A stretch of DNA of 64,000 bases from JACVRN01 sp036403815 (GTDB lineage: Bacteria; Acidobacteriota; Blastocatellia; Pyrinomonadales; Pyrinomonadaceae): assembly GCA_036403815.1 (NCBI GenBank), contig DASWQH010000017.1, forward strand, positions 10,379 to 74,378. The letters are read 5' to 3'. The notes under the pieces were generated by a model. The model made no database searches and was not told where the DNA came from. It worked only from the letters and a program-made list of their open reading frames with translations. Shown here in pieces: positions 50,124 to 59,586 of this stretch. Every line of letters begins with the position of its first letter. Positions within the stretch are counted from its first letter, which is position 1. Position numbers and translations under genes: made by a program.

Positions 50124-53100
50124 CTATTTGCTTTTTGCGATGTATCCAACCAATCCCTTGTAACCCACTTTCATCCAGTCACCGACGCCCGCATTCTCTT
50201 CAAGCACAGTGGGCTTGTCTCCCTCTTCTACGAGGCCAATGATTGGTTGGTTTGCGTCGGCACCGGCTCGTATGAGAAGAGCATCGCCTGCGGCTTCTCC
50301 ATCTAGTAGAGGAGCGTGCTTTGCCCTGGCAATGAGCGCCGCAGCGGCTGCCTGCTCTGCGTCGTCGAGCTGAATTTCAATCGTCTTCGGGTCGCTTTCC
50401 GCAAGTAGCTTCATGATTGCCGAACTGGAGCTGATTAACGGCTGGTAACGGCTGTATGCCAGCGTGTCCGTATTGAGTACTAGCTCAATTTGCGATTTCT
50501 CTTCCTTGTTATACGACCGGCTCGCGAGAATGTCCCAGTGAGAGAAGGGCCGCCCCCCTATCTGAGCCGGAGCTTCCAGCTTCACTTTGTCCGCCTTGCT
50601 GTATATACGGTAGGAGTCGCCGTACCCTTCACCTCTGCCAGCCAGGTCTGCGGGCGAAATCTCTATGTGCGCGGATGCTCCTTCGGCGCGCACGTCCAAG
50701 ACACGCTGCGCATCTGGACTTTGAAGCGAATCAACCTTACAGACGAAGATCAGGCTCTCCAGGGCGGGGCGTTTCTCTGGCGCGATAGGCGGGCTGAACT
50801 CAAGGTTAATCGTCAACTCTGACCACGCCGGAGGAGCTGCCAGCTTCTGCTTGATGCTCTGGTCGTCCGATTGAAGAATCATGTTCAACAGATCAAGCGA
50901 AGAGAGCGAAGGTACGTTAGCCTCCACAGACTTGTCGCTGAAGTGATACGTCCATGACCAGACTCTAGGCGCATCGCTGCGCACCGCATAAAGATGCTCG
51001 CCGCTACGGATGGTGCCGTCTCCGTCGAGGCGGATTAAGATTTTGGCGTTTCCGGACTTCGGCAGTTGCGGGCCGCTCGCGTTAAAGACCAGCTTCGTGC
51101 ATTCGAAGCTCGCGGCCTTCGCACGCTCCTGTGTGGGAATGATTAGGCCGTAAACGAGCGGGTTGATCCGTAAGTCGTAACCTAGCCTTAGTTGTTCCAA
51201 CTTGTCGGGCGTTTCCTCAGTCGTGAAGCCGAACTCAAGCGGCGAGTTGGGCGTGTCGCCGAACCCGTAGTCCTTAAGCAGGCTCTCCTTGATCTTCCTC
51301 TTGTTCGCATCAAATATGGTGGCGACGGCCTTCACATAGCTATTAATAGTTGCCGCGTCAAAGCCCTGCTTAGGCTTAAGGAGCTTGGTAATCTCGTCGA
51401 ATACTGCGTCCAGATTCCAGTTAACGTCAATCGGCTTGAAGACGGTTGTCTCGTACGCCTTGACCATCAGGTACAGGGTTCGTTGGAGCGATAGCCGCGC
51501 CGCCTGTCCCATCTTGGCGACCACCTGATTGGCTTCCGGGCTTAGCTTGCCGAGCGTTTGGTTGCGCTCCTTCTGCATGGTCACGACGGCGTCGGCGTTG
51601 CTAGCCAGCCGCGCGTAGCCGTCGCCGAGCGCCTGTAGTACGATGCTGAGCCGCGTGAAGAGCTTGGACTTATCTTTGTTGAGGGTGCGAATCTCCTCGA
51701 CCATTTTGTCCCACTCGGGACTTGAGGCGGTCAGCTTCGCAAGCTCAACCTCAATCTCCTCTTCGGAGACCTGCAAGGCACCTATTGCCCCACCTGCCAT
51801 TGACAGGGCAGAGCCGAGACCGTCTCCCGCCTTGCCCCACACGCTCGCCTCCTCTTTAGCCTCTTTTTCGTCTTTTCCTTTGGCTTTCTCCTTGGCCTTC
51901 TTCTTCGCGGCCTCCGCCTTCTTGGCGGCTTCCCGTGCTTTCTTGATGGTGTCACCCATCTTGCTCATAGTGTCCGGCACGCCCTCTTCCCTAACGTCAG
52001 CGGCGATGTTTGCGAGCTTGCCGACGGTGCCGAGCACGGGCTGCCCGATAGGCACTACCTGACAGATAGCCGCCGCCATTTTGATTCCGCCCCTGATAAG
52101 CGCCTTTTGAGTCTCGCTGTGGGCCGCCTGGTTAAACAGCTTGGTTCTGAGGGTTTCCAACTCTTTGGCCTTGGTGTTGAGCCGGGACTCCAGCGAAGTC
52201 AGTTGCTGATTGAGCTGCGCCACCTCTGCTTCCGCCTGCACCAACTGTCCTGCGACGCGCTCCGTGTCTTTAATCGTGTCTTCGATGGCGCTGCCGAAGG
52301 CGTTGGCTGCACTCTGCGCTTCGTTGGCCTTGTCCTGCACCCACGCGGCTAGTAGCAGCATGCGCAGCGCGTAATCGGTCTCCAGGTCGTAGAGACGCAT
52401 CGTTGCCTGTAACGACAAGAGCGGCATGTAGCCAGCGGGATTCCCAAAGTAGTCTAGCTGAAGACGCAGGCGGTGCAGGATGGTTGCCACCTCTGACTGT
52501 GCGGAGTTCCAGCGCGCCCTCTCCTCTTCAGTCCAGACGGCGCTCTTCCCCATAGCCGTTGGGATTGGAGCGGCGAGCGCACTCTCGTATGGCTTCAGCA
52601 GCTTGCTGACATCGTCGCGGGCTCCGGCCAGAAAGGCGTCACGCGCGTAGCGCAGTACGGCTTCGAGCTGTAGAGGATGAACCCACGCGTTCGCGATTTC
52701 GATAGTGCTCGGCGCAGGCGACTTCCCTCGCCCATTCTTTGAGTCCTGTGCCGTGTAGCTTTTCCCAGCAGATGTCGTCTGCGTTTTCAACAGATTGTTA
52801 TCGCCATCGGGATTCTCTTTAGCAAGATTGAAATAGATGGTTACGTCATAGTGGGTCGCTGTGGTCGGATTCCCTGCCGAGCCGCCTCTCACGTTCGGAG
52901 CCGTTCTACCTGGCTCGCCCGATCGGTTATCCATCTCCGACTCTAGCCGCTTATGATTAGAGACCCACGTGCCGCCGTTCCCGCCTGAGCCGGGAATCCC
53001 AGGTTCGAGCGCGTCCTGGCCGTTGGTAGGCCAATCATCCACCCCACGTTTGCCCTTCTCGGTCGTGATTTTGGCCCACTGCCAGTGATATGTGGCGTAC

Positions 53101-53765
53101 ACGCACGGGTTGGTAAAAGAGGCATTGTAGATGTTCAGTCGCCATGTGTCTTTGCGCTTGAACTGGTTCGAGATGGTGGACATGGAGTTACCGTCCGCGC
53201 CGTTCGCGCCGTGTCCGGCGTCCTGGCCGCGACCGCCCAAACAGACGAACCGCTTCATGGACTCGTGCGTAGGCACATCGAACTCACTTATGAAAACACT
53301 GATGCTGCCGACATGGCGACCTTCGGCCCCGTTAGCACCGCCCTTCCTGGTGGCGGGATTGCAGTCGGCAGCCCTCTGCATCGCCCAGGCGAGCGGCGTC
53401 GTGTTGATGTTGCCCTGATTCTTGAAGATGAGTTTGCGGGCATAGATGGCAACTTCGCATTCAGGCAGCGACAGTTCTCCGTAAATCTCCAGCGTGTCGC
53501 ACGCGATGAGAATCGCACGGGTGGCGACGGACGGATTTTCGGCATTAAGCGTCTGGCTGCGGGGAACGTTGAAGGCATCGTATAAGCCGTTCGAGTGACC
53601 GGGTTGGAAAATGACGTGGACACCTACTATTACATGCTCCTGAATGCCGTCTTTCCTTGTACGCACCGAGCGATGCGAGTAGAGCGAACTGGTCGCCGCA
53701 GGTGGTTCTACGTAGCTCTGAAGTATTTCGCGAGTAACGGGGATGGTTGGAATGTTATCAGTCAT
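50124..53765 (-). CDS. 1213-residue protein with Gly-rich N-terminus, coiled coil and C-terminal SH3-like domain
   Basis: Unrecognised family. The N-terminal about 300 residues look like a beta-solenoid with loops (IACDTLEIYGELSLPECEVA, then ARKLIFKNQGNINTT) broken by Gly-Xxx-Xxx inserts (KGGANGAEG, GANGADGNS, GIPGSGGNGG). About 490-560 is a coiled coil (AEAEVAQLNQQLTSLESRLN), followed by an Ala/Lys/Glu-rich stretch (about 625-680: KAREAAKKAEAAKKKAKEKA). A helical part and beta-rich domains follow. The last about 60 residues (GDALLIRAGADANQPIIGLV, GDWMKVGYKGLVGYIAKSK) resemble a bacterial SH3 domain that binds cell wall. There is no signal peptide. It is transcribed towards the tail-collar gene; the two could be parts of one assembly. 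Confidence 0.72.
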   Translation of the reverse strand: MTDNIPTIPVTREILQSYVEPPAATSSLYSHRSVRTRKDGIQEHVIVGVHVIFQPGHSNGLYDAFNVPRSQTLNAENPSVATRAILIACDTLEIYGELSLPECEVAIYARKLIFKNQGNINTTPLAWAMQRAADCNPATRKGGANGAEGRHVGSISVFISEFDVPTHESMKRFVCLGGRGQDAGHGANGADGNSMSTISNQFKRKDTWRLNIYNASFTNPCVYATYHWQWAKITTEKGKRGVDDWPTNGQDALEPGIPGSGGNGGTWVSNHKRLESEMDNRSGEPGRTAPNVRGGSAGNPTTATHYDVTIYFNLAKENPDGDNNLLKTQTTSAGKSYTAQDSKNGRGKSPAPSTIEIANAWVHPLQLEAVLRYARDAFLAGARDDVSKLLKPYESALAAPIPTAMGKSAVWTEEERARWNSAQSEVATILHRLRLQLDYFGNPAGYMPLLSLQATMRLYDLETDYALRMLLLAAWVQDKANEAQSAANAFGSAIEDTIKDTERVAGQLVQAEAEVAQLNQQLTSLESRLNTKAKELETLRTKLFNQAAHSETQKALIRGGIKMAAAICQVVPIGQPVLGTVGKLANIAADVREEGVPDTMSKMGDTIKKAREAAKKAEAAKKKAKEKAKGKDEKEAKEEASVWGKAGDGLGSALSMAGGAIGALQVSEEEIEVELAKLTASSPEWDKMVEEIRTLNKDKSKLFTRLSIVLQALGDGYARLASNADAVVTMQKERNQTLGKLSPEANQVVAKMGQAARLSLQRTLYLMVKAYETTVFKPIDVNWNLDAVFDEITKLLKPKQGFDAATINSYVKAVATIFDANKRKIKESLLKDYGFGDTPNSPLEFGFTTEETPDKLEQLRLGYDLRINPLVYGLIIPTQERAKAASFECTKLVFNASGPQLPKSGNAKILIRLDGDGTIRSGEHLYAVRSDAPRVWSWTYHFSDKSVEANVPSLSSLDLLNMILQSDDQSIKQKLAAPPAWSELTINLEFSPPIAPEKRPALESLIFVCKVDSLQSPDAQRVLDVRAEGASAHIEISPADLAGRGEGYGDSYRIYSKADKVKLEAPAQIGGRPFSHWDILASRSYNKEEKSQIELVLNTDTLAYSRYQPLISSSSAIMKLLAESDPKTIEIQLDDAEQAAAAALIARAKHAPLLDGEAAGDALLIRAGADANQPIIGLVEEGDKPTVLEENAGVGDWMKVGYKGLVGYIAKSK

Positions 53766-54234
53766 ATACTAACATCCTTTGGCTGGCAGAAATTTATGTA
53801 CCAACGTACAAATAGGGCAAGGCCCCATGGGTCAGGCTCTATTGAATCAGAGAACCTCTGCTTCGCCCGGCTACATCACTTCGAGAAGCAACCGGGACAA
53901 GACTTTCAAGAAGTTTCTGCACAAGCCTTAGGATCGTTCTAGCTATACCGGGAAGCGCGCCCAGCGAGGGTAGAGATACGGACAACTAATCTTTTGTCTG
54001 CGAGTGGATACGACCGAATAAAAACATCGCTGTGAACATAAAGCGTTGCGTGTGCGAAGCATTTCTCATTCTTCTGTCGATTTGGAAACTGCCATTCGGA
54101 ACTAAGATTCTTCTCTAGACAGGCAAAACAAGGGGTATTTATTACTCTTTAATGAAACAGGAGTCAACAACAGTTGTTTAGATGTTAAGTCAAAATTGAA
54201 ACAGCATCGATTCTTTATATCTGATTGGGACACA

Positions 54235-54332
54235 GGCTGTGCACAAAAAGTCGGGTGAGCCCACAATGAATAGCGGCTCGGAAATCTTCAACTACTTTAT
54301 CTCACGCCGTTTTTGACTTTTTGTGCAAAGCC
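54235..54332. mobile_element. 98-bp MITE-like repeat, copy 2
   Basis: Same length and orientation as the copy at 38383, four differences. Ends GGCTGTGCACAAAAAGTC and GACTTTTTGTGCAAAGCC. The rest of the gap 53766-54512 contains no gene I can support. Confidence 0.75.
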
Positions 54333-54342
54333 CGCCGACCAC

Positions 54343-54373
54343 GAAGGCCACACGCTGTCAGCGTGTGGCCTTC
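54343..54373. promoter_or_regulatory. Perfect 13-bp hairpin upstream of the ECF sigma gene
   Basis: GAAGGCCACACGC pairs with GCGTGTGGCCTTC around a five-base loop. No T run follows, so a regulatory or processing role is as likely as termination. It begins ten bases after the MITE end. Confidence 0.45.
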
Positions 54374-54512
54374 CACGTCCGTGCAGAATCTATGACAACC
54401 GTTTGTGACGCCTGCTACTCTGCTTATTCTTCGTTCGCCGCCCCATGCTATAATCCCAACAACTTACCTGAAGGGCTGATGCCATTCACATATGCACGGA
54501 AGTTGATTGGGT

Positions 54513-55088
54513 ATGCATGCACCGCAATCGAATCAGGTTACACAACTACTTCTGGACTGGAGCCGCGGCGATAGGGACGCGCTCGACGCGTTGATGCCTC
54601 TGGTCTATCAGGAGCTGCGTAAACTCGCCGGCGCTTACCTCAGAAGCGAGAGGCCAGACCACACGCTTCAGCCTACAGCCCTCATACACGAGGCTTACCT
54701 GCGAATGATAGGAAAGGACATGCCGCAGTGGCAGAGCCGCGCACACTTCTTCGGCGTAGCGGCGCGGCTGATGCGCCAAATCCTTGTGGAACACGCGCGC
54801 ACCCGTCACGCGGCCAAACGCGGGGGCGACCAGCAGAAAATTTCACTTGAGGATGCGCCGCAGGTCTTCGCTCAGTCGGACGCCGCCGAGTTGTTGGCAC
54901 TCGATGATGCCCTGACCAAACTGGCCGCCTTCGACGAGCGCAGGTCGCGCATACTGGAGATGCGCTCCTTTGGCGGGATGAGCGTCGAAGAGACGGCCGC
55001 AGCGCTCGGCGTATCGGAGGCGACCGTGAAACGCGGGATGCGACTTGCGCAGGCCTGGGTTCGTCGCGAGCTTGAGCAGACAGCATAA
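54513..55088 (+). CDS. ECF-type RNA polymerase sigma factor (TIGR02999-like)
   Basis: 191 residues from ATG 54513. Region 2 is LMPLVYQELRKLAGAYLRSE with LQPTALIHEAYLRM; region 4 is ILEMRSFGGMSVEETAAALG and VSEATVKRGMRLAQAWVRRE. The LQPTALVHEAYLRL-type phrase is the hallmark of the TIGR02999 sigma factors abundant in Acidobacteria and Planctomycetes, which usually precede Ser/Thr kinase genes and have no anti-sigma factor. That is so here: the kinase gene starts 45 bp downstream. Control through phosphorylation by that kinase is an inference from family context. Confidence 0.9.
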   Translation: MHAPQSNQVTQLLLDWSRGDRDALDALMPLVYQELRKLAGAYLRSERPDHTLQPTALIHEAYLRMIGKDMPQWQSRAHFFGVAARLMRQILVEHARTRHAAKRGGDQQKISLEDAPQVFAQSDAAELLALDDALTKLAAFDERRSRILEMRSFGGMSVEETAAALGVSEATVKRGMRLAQAWVRRELEQTA

Positions 55089-55133
55089 GCGCGGCGCGTT
55101 ATCAGCACGCACTGAGAGCGACCGATTGCCGAG

Positions 55134-58100
55134 ATGAAACAGAACGAGCAACAGATACGCTTTTGCACCTCCTCGGACGGCGCTAGTCTAGCGTACGCCA
55201 CCGTAGGCGACGGCCCCCCGCTCGTTAAGGCGGCCAACTGGCTTAGCCATCTGGAATTCGACTGGCAAAGCCCCGTCTGGCGGCACTGGCTGAGGGAATT
55301 ATCCAGATACCACACGCTCGTCCGCTATGACGAGCGCGGCTGCGGCCTCTCCGGTTGGAACGTAGAAGATTTTACGCTCGATGTTTGGGTGCGCGATCTT
55401 GAAGCGGTAGTAGATTCCCTGCACTTAGGTCGCTTCCCGCTCTTCGGTATGTCGCAGGGCGGCCCCATCGCCATCGCCTATGCCCTGCGGCATCCTGAAA
55501 AAGTAAGTCACCTCATCCTTTATGGAAGCTATGCACGGGGTCTCTCGAAGCAAGAGGTCTCTACGCACGCGCTTGAGGAGATGGAGATGTTGCTCCAACT
55601 CGTCAAGGTCGGGTGGGGCAAGGAGCACGCGGCTTTCCGGCAGGTCTTTACTTCACTCTTTATCCCTGAGGGCACGCCCGAACAGTTCCGTTGGTTCAAT
55701 GAGCTACAGCAAGTCTCTTCGTCGCCGGAGAACGCCGCCCGTATGATGAGCGGGTTTTATGAGCTGGACGTACGCGAGGAGGCGCGGAAACTGAACGTCC
55801 CTACACTGGTGCTGCACGCGCGGGGCGACCTGAGAGTTCCTTTCGTTGAAGGACGACTGCTCGCCTCACTCATCCCCGGCGCGCGGTTCGTGCAACTGGA
55901 GAGTAAAAACCATATCTTACTTGAAGGCGAGCCAGCATGGCGGCGTTTTCTAGCAGAAGTCCGCGAATTCCTGGGCGTCAACATGGCAGAAGAAGTGGAG
56001 CTGGCTTCTCAGTCGAATACGGGCGACCTGCATGCTCCGTCGATAAGCAGTTACCGCTGGCGAGAGGTCAGCCGCTTATTCAATCAGGCTGCCGAAATGG
56101 CGGCGTCCGAGCGTGAGGCATGGCTGAGACTTGAGTGTGCCAGTAATACTGAACTGCTGCGCGAAGTACAGGGTCTGTTGAAGAGCGCCGGGGAGACCGA
56201 ACTCCTCACAAAGATAGACGAAGGAGTGAGAGGTGCAATTCTTTCCTGGAACGAGGATCGTGAAGAGCTACCGGCTCAGTACATCTCACATTACGAAGTA
56301 CTGGAGAAGCTCAGCGAGGGCGGCATGGGAATGATTTACAAAGCCAATGATACAAAGCTAGACCGATTGGCTGCCCTGAAACTGCTTCCGCACTACCTCA
56401 GTTCCAACCAGGAGATGAAACACCGCTTCATACAGGAAGCCAAGTCAGCCGCCTCGCTCGACCACCCGAACGTCTGCACCATCTACGAGGTCGGCGAAAT
56501 TAGCGGGCAGCTTTACATCGCCATGCCCTTCTATGAGGGCGATACTCTTAAAGATAAGATCGAAAAGGGACCTTTGCCGGTTGACGAGGCCATCGAGTAC
56601 GCTGCCCAGGTGGCCGAAGGGCTGGCACATGCGCACGAGGCAGGGATAGTCCACCGCGACATTAAACCGGCCAACGTCATGGTAACTGTACGGGGCCGCG
56701 TGAAGATACTGGATTTCGGAATTGCGAAGGTGTCGGACGCGCACTTGACCAAAAGCGGCACTCTTATCGGAACGGTAGCCTATATGAGTCCACAGCAGGC
56801 GCGAGGTGGGGCAGTAGACCACCGCACAGACCTGTGGTCGTTAGGCATTGTGCTCTACGAGATGCTCACAGGCCGTCAACCCTTCGCCGGTGATTCCAGC
56901 TACGCGCTTCTTCATGCGATTCAGTATGAAGAACCCTTAAGTGTAGCCAACTTGCGCCCGCAGATACCGGAAAGCGTAGACCGCCTTGTACGGCAACTCA
57001 TGCAGAAGGAGCCTGAGAGCCGCCACGCGGACGCGACCGAGTTGATGTCGGCTCTGCGTGTTATTCAAATGGGCTTCACCCTGAAAAAATTCTCATCTGT
57101 TCACAACGGAGATCAAACTAGATTGATACGCGATGCGACGGGCAAGAGCGAGCTAATAAAGCCGACGAGAATTTCTGACTCCGAAGAAGCGTGGGGTAAT
57201 CAAGCTACAGCTCCATCCAGCTCAACTCCGCCACGTAGGCGATCCCCACGCAGAGCCATCAGTACACTTGCCGTCCTGCCGCTCGCCAACGCGAGCGCTG
57301 ACCCAAGTATGGAATATCTCTCTGACGGCATCACGGAAAACATCATCAACGCTCTTTCGCAGTTGCCAAAGTTGAGAGTCATGGCGCGCAGCGTCGTCTT
57401 TCGCTACAAAGGTCAGGACGTTGACCCTCTAAACACAGGGCGCGACCTAGGGGTACGGGCGGTGCTCACCGGGAGGGTTCTTCACCTTGACGACGAATTG
57501 ATTGTGAGCGCGGAATTGGTTGATGTAGCAGATGGCTCACAGTTGTGGGGCGAGCACTACAACCGGAAGTTCGCAGACATCTTAACAGTGCAGGAAGAGA
57601 TAGCTCATGAAATCACTCGAAAATTACAATTAAGGTTGAGCGGTGATCAGAAGAAGCGATTAACCAAACGTTACACTGATAACATTGAGGCTTATCAGCT
57701 CTATCTGCAAGGACGTTATTACTGGAGTAGGAGAACATCGGAAGGGATTAGAGGTGGCATACACTACTTCCAGCAAGCGATTGATACAGACCCCAACTAT
57801 GCGCTCGCCTTTGCCGGTCTGGCAGATTGTTACATCATGGCCGGGTTTTATGATCACATCCGGCCAGCAGAGGCATTCCCACAGGCGAAGACAGCGGCGC
57901 TCAAAGCATTAGAGATTGATGATGCACTGGCTGAAGCGCACATTTCGTTGGCAGCCATCAGAACATTCTATGAATGGGATTGGCTGGATGCCGAAAGAGA
58001 TTTCAAGCAGGGCATCAAACTCAACAACAATTCTGTAAAAGGCCACCACTGGTATGCCTGCTCTTTAACCTTACAGGGGCGATTTGAAGAAGGCTTCGGG

Positions 58101-58637
58101 GAGATGCAGATGGCTCATGAGCTTGAGCCATTCTCACTCATCATTAATAGGGATGTGGGGCGTCACTACTATTTCCTACGCCAGTACGATGAGGCGATAG
58201 ACAAGTGTTGCAAAACGCTTGAGACAGACCCCAGTTTTTTCCTGGCGCATTTCTACCTGATACCAGCCTACGAGCAGAAGGGAATGTTTGAGGAAGCCAT
58301 CAATGAATTGCAAAAAGCCATAGCGCTTTCAGGAGGCAGCACAGCCATGACAGCACTGCTCGGGCACGTCCATGCGGTATCTGGAAGAAGAGACGAAGCC
58401 CTGGAGGTGCTGACAGAATTGAAAGAAAAATCGGAACGAGAATATGTTCCTTCTTATTACTTTGTCTTAGTTTATTTAGGACTTGACGAAAAGGATGAAG
58501 CGCTCCAATGGCTCGAAAGAGCATACAGTGAACGCTCCACGCATCTAGTCTGGCTCAAAGTTGATCCCATCTTTGACGGCCTACGCTCAGACCCTCGCTT
58601 TACAGAACTCCTGCGGCGTATGGGACTCCAGGTGTAA
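55134..58637 (+). CDS. Alpha/beta-hydrolase - Ser/Thr kinase - TolB-like - TPR fusion protein
   Basis: 1167 residues. Residues about 8-285 form an alpha/beta-hydrolase of the type seen with adenylate cyclases (YDERGCGLSGW, nucleophile Ser in LFGMSQGGP, catalytic His in SKNHILLEGEP). A helical linker (about 300-370) follows, then a Hanks-type kinase (about 383-645): LSEGGMGMIYKA, Lys in LAALKLLPHYL, HRDIKPANVM, DFGIAKVSD and GTVAYMSPQQARG. Next come a TolB-N-like module (STLAVLPLANASADP, LSDGITENIINALSQLPKL) and TPR repeats to the end. The usual acidobacterial form lacks the hydrolase. It has no transmembrane helix. The TPR end resembles the winged-helix protein at 45666-47426. Its partner is probably the ECF sigma factor. 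Confidence 0.88.
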   Translation: MKQNEQQIRFCTSSDGASLAYATVGDGPPLVKAANWLSHLEFDWQSPVWRHWLRELSRYHTLVRYDERGCGLSGWNVEDFTLDVWVRDLEAVVDSLHLGRFPLFGMSQGGPIAIAYALRHPEKVSHLILYGSYARGLSKQEVSTHALEEMEMLLQLVKVGWGKEHAAFRQVFTSLFIPEGTPEQFRWFNELQQVSSSPENAARMMSGFYELDVREEARKLNVPTLVLHARGDLRVPFVEGRLLASLIPGARFVQLESKNHILLEGEPAWRRFLAEVREFLGVNMAEEVELASQSNTGDLHAPSISSYRWREVSRLFNQAAEMAASEREAWLRLECASNTELLREVQGLLKSAGETELLTKIDEGVRGAILSWNEDREELPAQYISHYEVLEKLSEGGMGMIYKANDTKLDRLAALKLLPHYLSSNQEMKHRFIQEAKSAASLDHPNVCTIYEVGEISGQLYIAMPFYEGDTLKDKIEKGPLPVDEAIEYAAQVAEGLAHAHEAGIVHRDIKPANVMVTVRGRVKILDFGIAKVSDAHLTKSGTLIGTVAYMSPQQARGGAVDHRTDLWSLGIVLYEMLTGRQPFAGDSSYALLHAIQYEEPLSVANLRPQIPESVDRLVRQLMQKEPESRHADATELMSALRVIQMGFTLKKFSSVHNGDQTRLIRDATGKSELIKPTRISDSEEAWGNQATAPSSSTPPRRRSPRRAISTLAVLPLANASADPSMEYLSDGITENIINALSQLPKLRVMARSVVFRYKGQDVDPLNTGRDLGVRAVLTGRVLHLDDELIVSAELVDVADGSQLWGEHYNRKFADILTVQEEIAHEITRKLQLRLSGDQKKRLTKRYTDNIEAYQLYLQGRYYWSRRTSEGIRGGIHYFQQAIDTDPNYALAFAGLADCYIMAGFYDHIRPAEAFPQAKTAALKALEIDDALAEAHISLAAIRTFYEWDWLDAERDFKQGIKLNNNSVKGHHWYACSLTLQGRFEEGFGEMQMAHELEPFSLIINRDVGRHYYFLRQYDEAIDKCCKTLETDPSFFLAHFYLIPAYEQKGMFEEAINELQKAIALSGGSTAMTALLGHVHAVSGRRDEALEVLTELKEKSEREYVPSYYFVLVYLGLDEKDEALQWLERAYSERSTHLVWLKVDPIFDGLRSDPRFTELLRRMGLQV

Positions 58638-58657
58638 ATGCCAAAGTACGTCGCATC

Positions 58658-58677
58658 TCACAACTCATTCATCCTGG
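58658..58677 (+). repeat. TCACAACTCATTCATCCTGG block, copy D (diverged)
   Basis: Most diverged of the four related blocks; it begins 20 bp after the kinase stop codon. Confidence 0.3.
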
Positions 58678-58737
58678 AACCCGCCCGCTCGCAGCAGTTG
58701 CTACTCGCCTTATACCGGATTGCAATTAAAGGAGAGG

Positions 58738-58820
58738 AAAGAGAAACCACTAAATCACACTAAAGGACACGAAAGAAACTCTCTTTCGTGCGGTTTCGTG
58801 TGATTTAGTGGTTTCTCTTT
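58738..58820. repeat. Palindrome with 23-bp perfect arms
   Basis: Arms 58738-58760 and 58798-58820 (word ACCACTAAATCACAC) enclose a second hairpin, CACGAAAGA/TCTTTCGTG. It lies between the kinase gene and the convergent small gene and is suited to bidirectional termination. Confidence 0.85.
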
Positions 58821-58847
58821 ATCCTCCCTTTTGACTGCAACTTGGTA

Positions 58848-59114
58848 TTACTGTTCTTCATCTTCAACCTCTTCGTCCATGAACTCGTACTTCTGCATGA
58901 TTTTGTCCCATTCGGCCATCTTTTTCGGCTCGTCCGCGTATTGGCTGCGCACGAAGGCGTCCATTTTCTTAAATCCTTCTAGGCTCTCTGAGGCGCACTC
59001 CTTTGCTGCCCGAAAACACTGCTCTTTGGTGCGTTTGAGTGTCACCTCAAGGTTATGTCTCGCCAGATTGACACTCATATCGCCAAATTTGTTTTTAGCA
59101 TCTCTTTTTTTCAT
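58848..59114 (-). CDS. Small charged alpha-helical protein
   Basis: 88 residues. AAGGTGAG stands at good distance before the ATG, which supports real coding. The sequence is almost wholly helical and charged (ARHNLEVTLKRTKEQCFRAA, then WDKIMQKYEFMDEEVEDEEQ) with an acidic tail. No family is recognised. It is isolated between a palindrome and the tandem-repeat region, convergent with the kinase gene. Confidence 0.6.
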   Translation of the reverse strand: MKKRDAKNKFGDMSVNLARHNLEVTLKRTKEQCFRAAKECASESLEGFKKMDAFVRSQYADEPKKMAEWDKIMQKYEFMDEEVEDEEQ

Positions 59115-59182
59115 TGAATGCTCACCTTTCTTCCCCGCAATTTAACGAGGCGACATCTTACCTCGAACTCACGTTAAATTAA

Positions 59183-59467
59183 GGGACAATTCCCATTCGA
59201 CTAATAACAAAATGATTGGGAATTGCTCTGATTCCCAATGGGATTGGAGTAATTCCATTGGGAACTGTTTCAAATCCTTTGGGAATTGTCCCGATTTCAA
59301 TAGGAATTGAAGCAGTTCCCACTTGAATTAGTCCGGTTCCAAAGGGAATTACTCCAATTCCCACAGGAGTTACTCTGATTCCTATGGGAATTGCTCCGAT
59401 TCCTTTGGGAATTACTCTAAACCCTTCGGGGATTGAAGCTATCCCCGAAGGGTTTAGAGTAATTCCC
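59183..59467. repeat. Degenerate 21-bp tandem repeat ending in a 25-bp-arm hairpin
   Basis: About 13 units of the pattern GGAATTNCTCCNATTCCNNTG. On the minus strand one frame stays open for about 90 codons (from a TGA near 59472 to TAA at 59181) and encodes heptads of the form IPxGIxx, but no good start codon or ribosome site is seen. The left-reading end is a perfect inverted repeat, 59407-59431 against 59443-59467, followed by TCCCGTT/AACGGGA. Outside the repeat the gap 59115-59586 is empty. Confidence 0.85.
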
Positions 59468-59586
59468 GTTCAAACGGGAAGCCGAGCGAATCAGATAACT
59501 ATAATAATTACTTAATTTAGCTCGTAGAAGCCCTGTTTTGCGTAATTCTTGGCCGGATTTGCGCAAAACAAGCTTGCTTGAAAAAT

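Noticed and set aside
59183..59467. Possible CRISPR array
   Set aside because: Units are contiguous 21-bp tandem repeats without unique spacers, and no cas genes are near.
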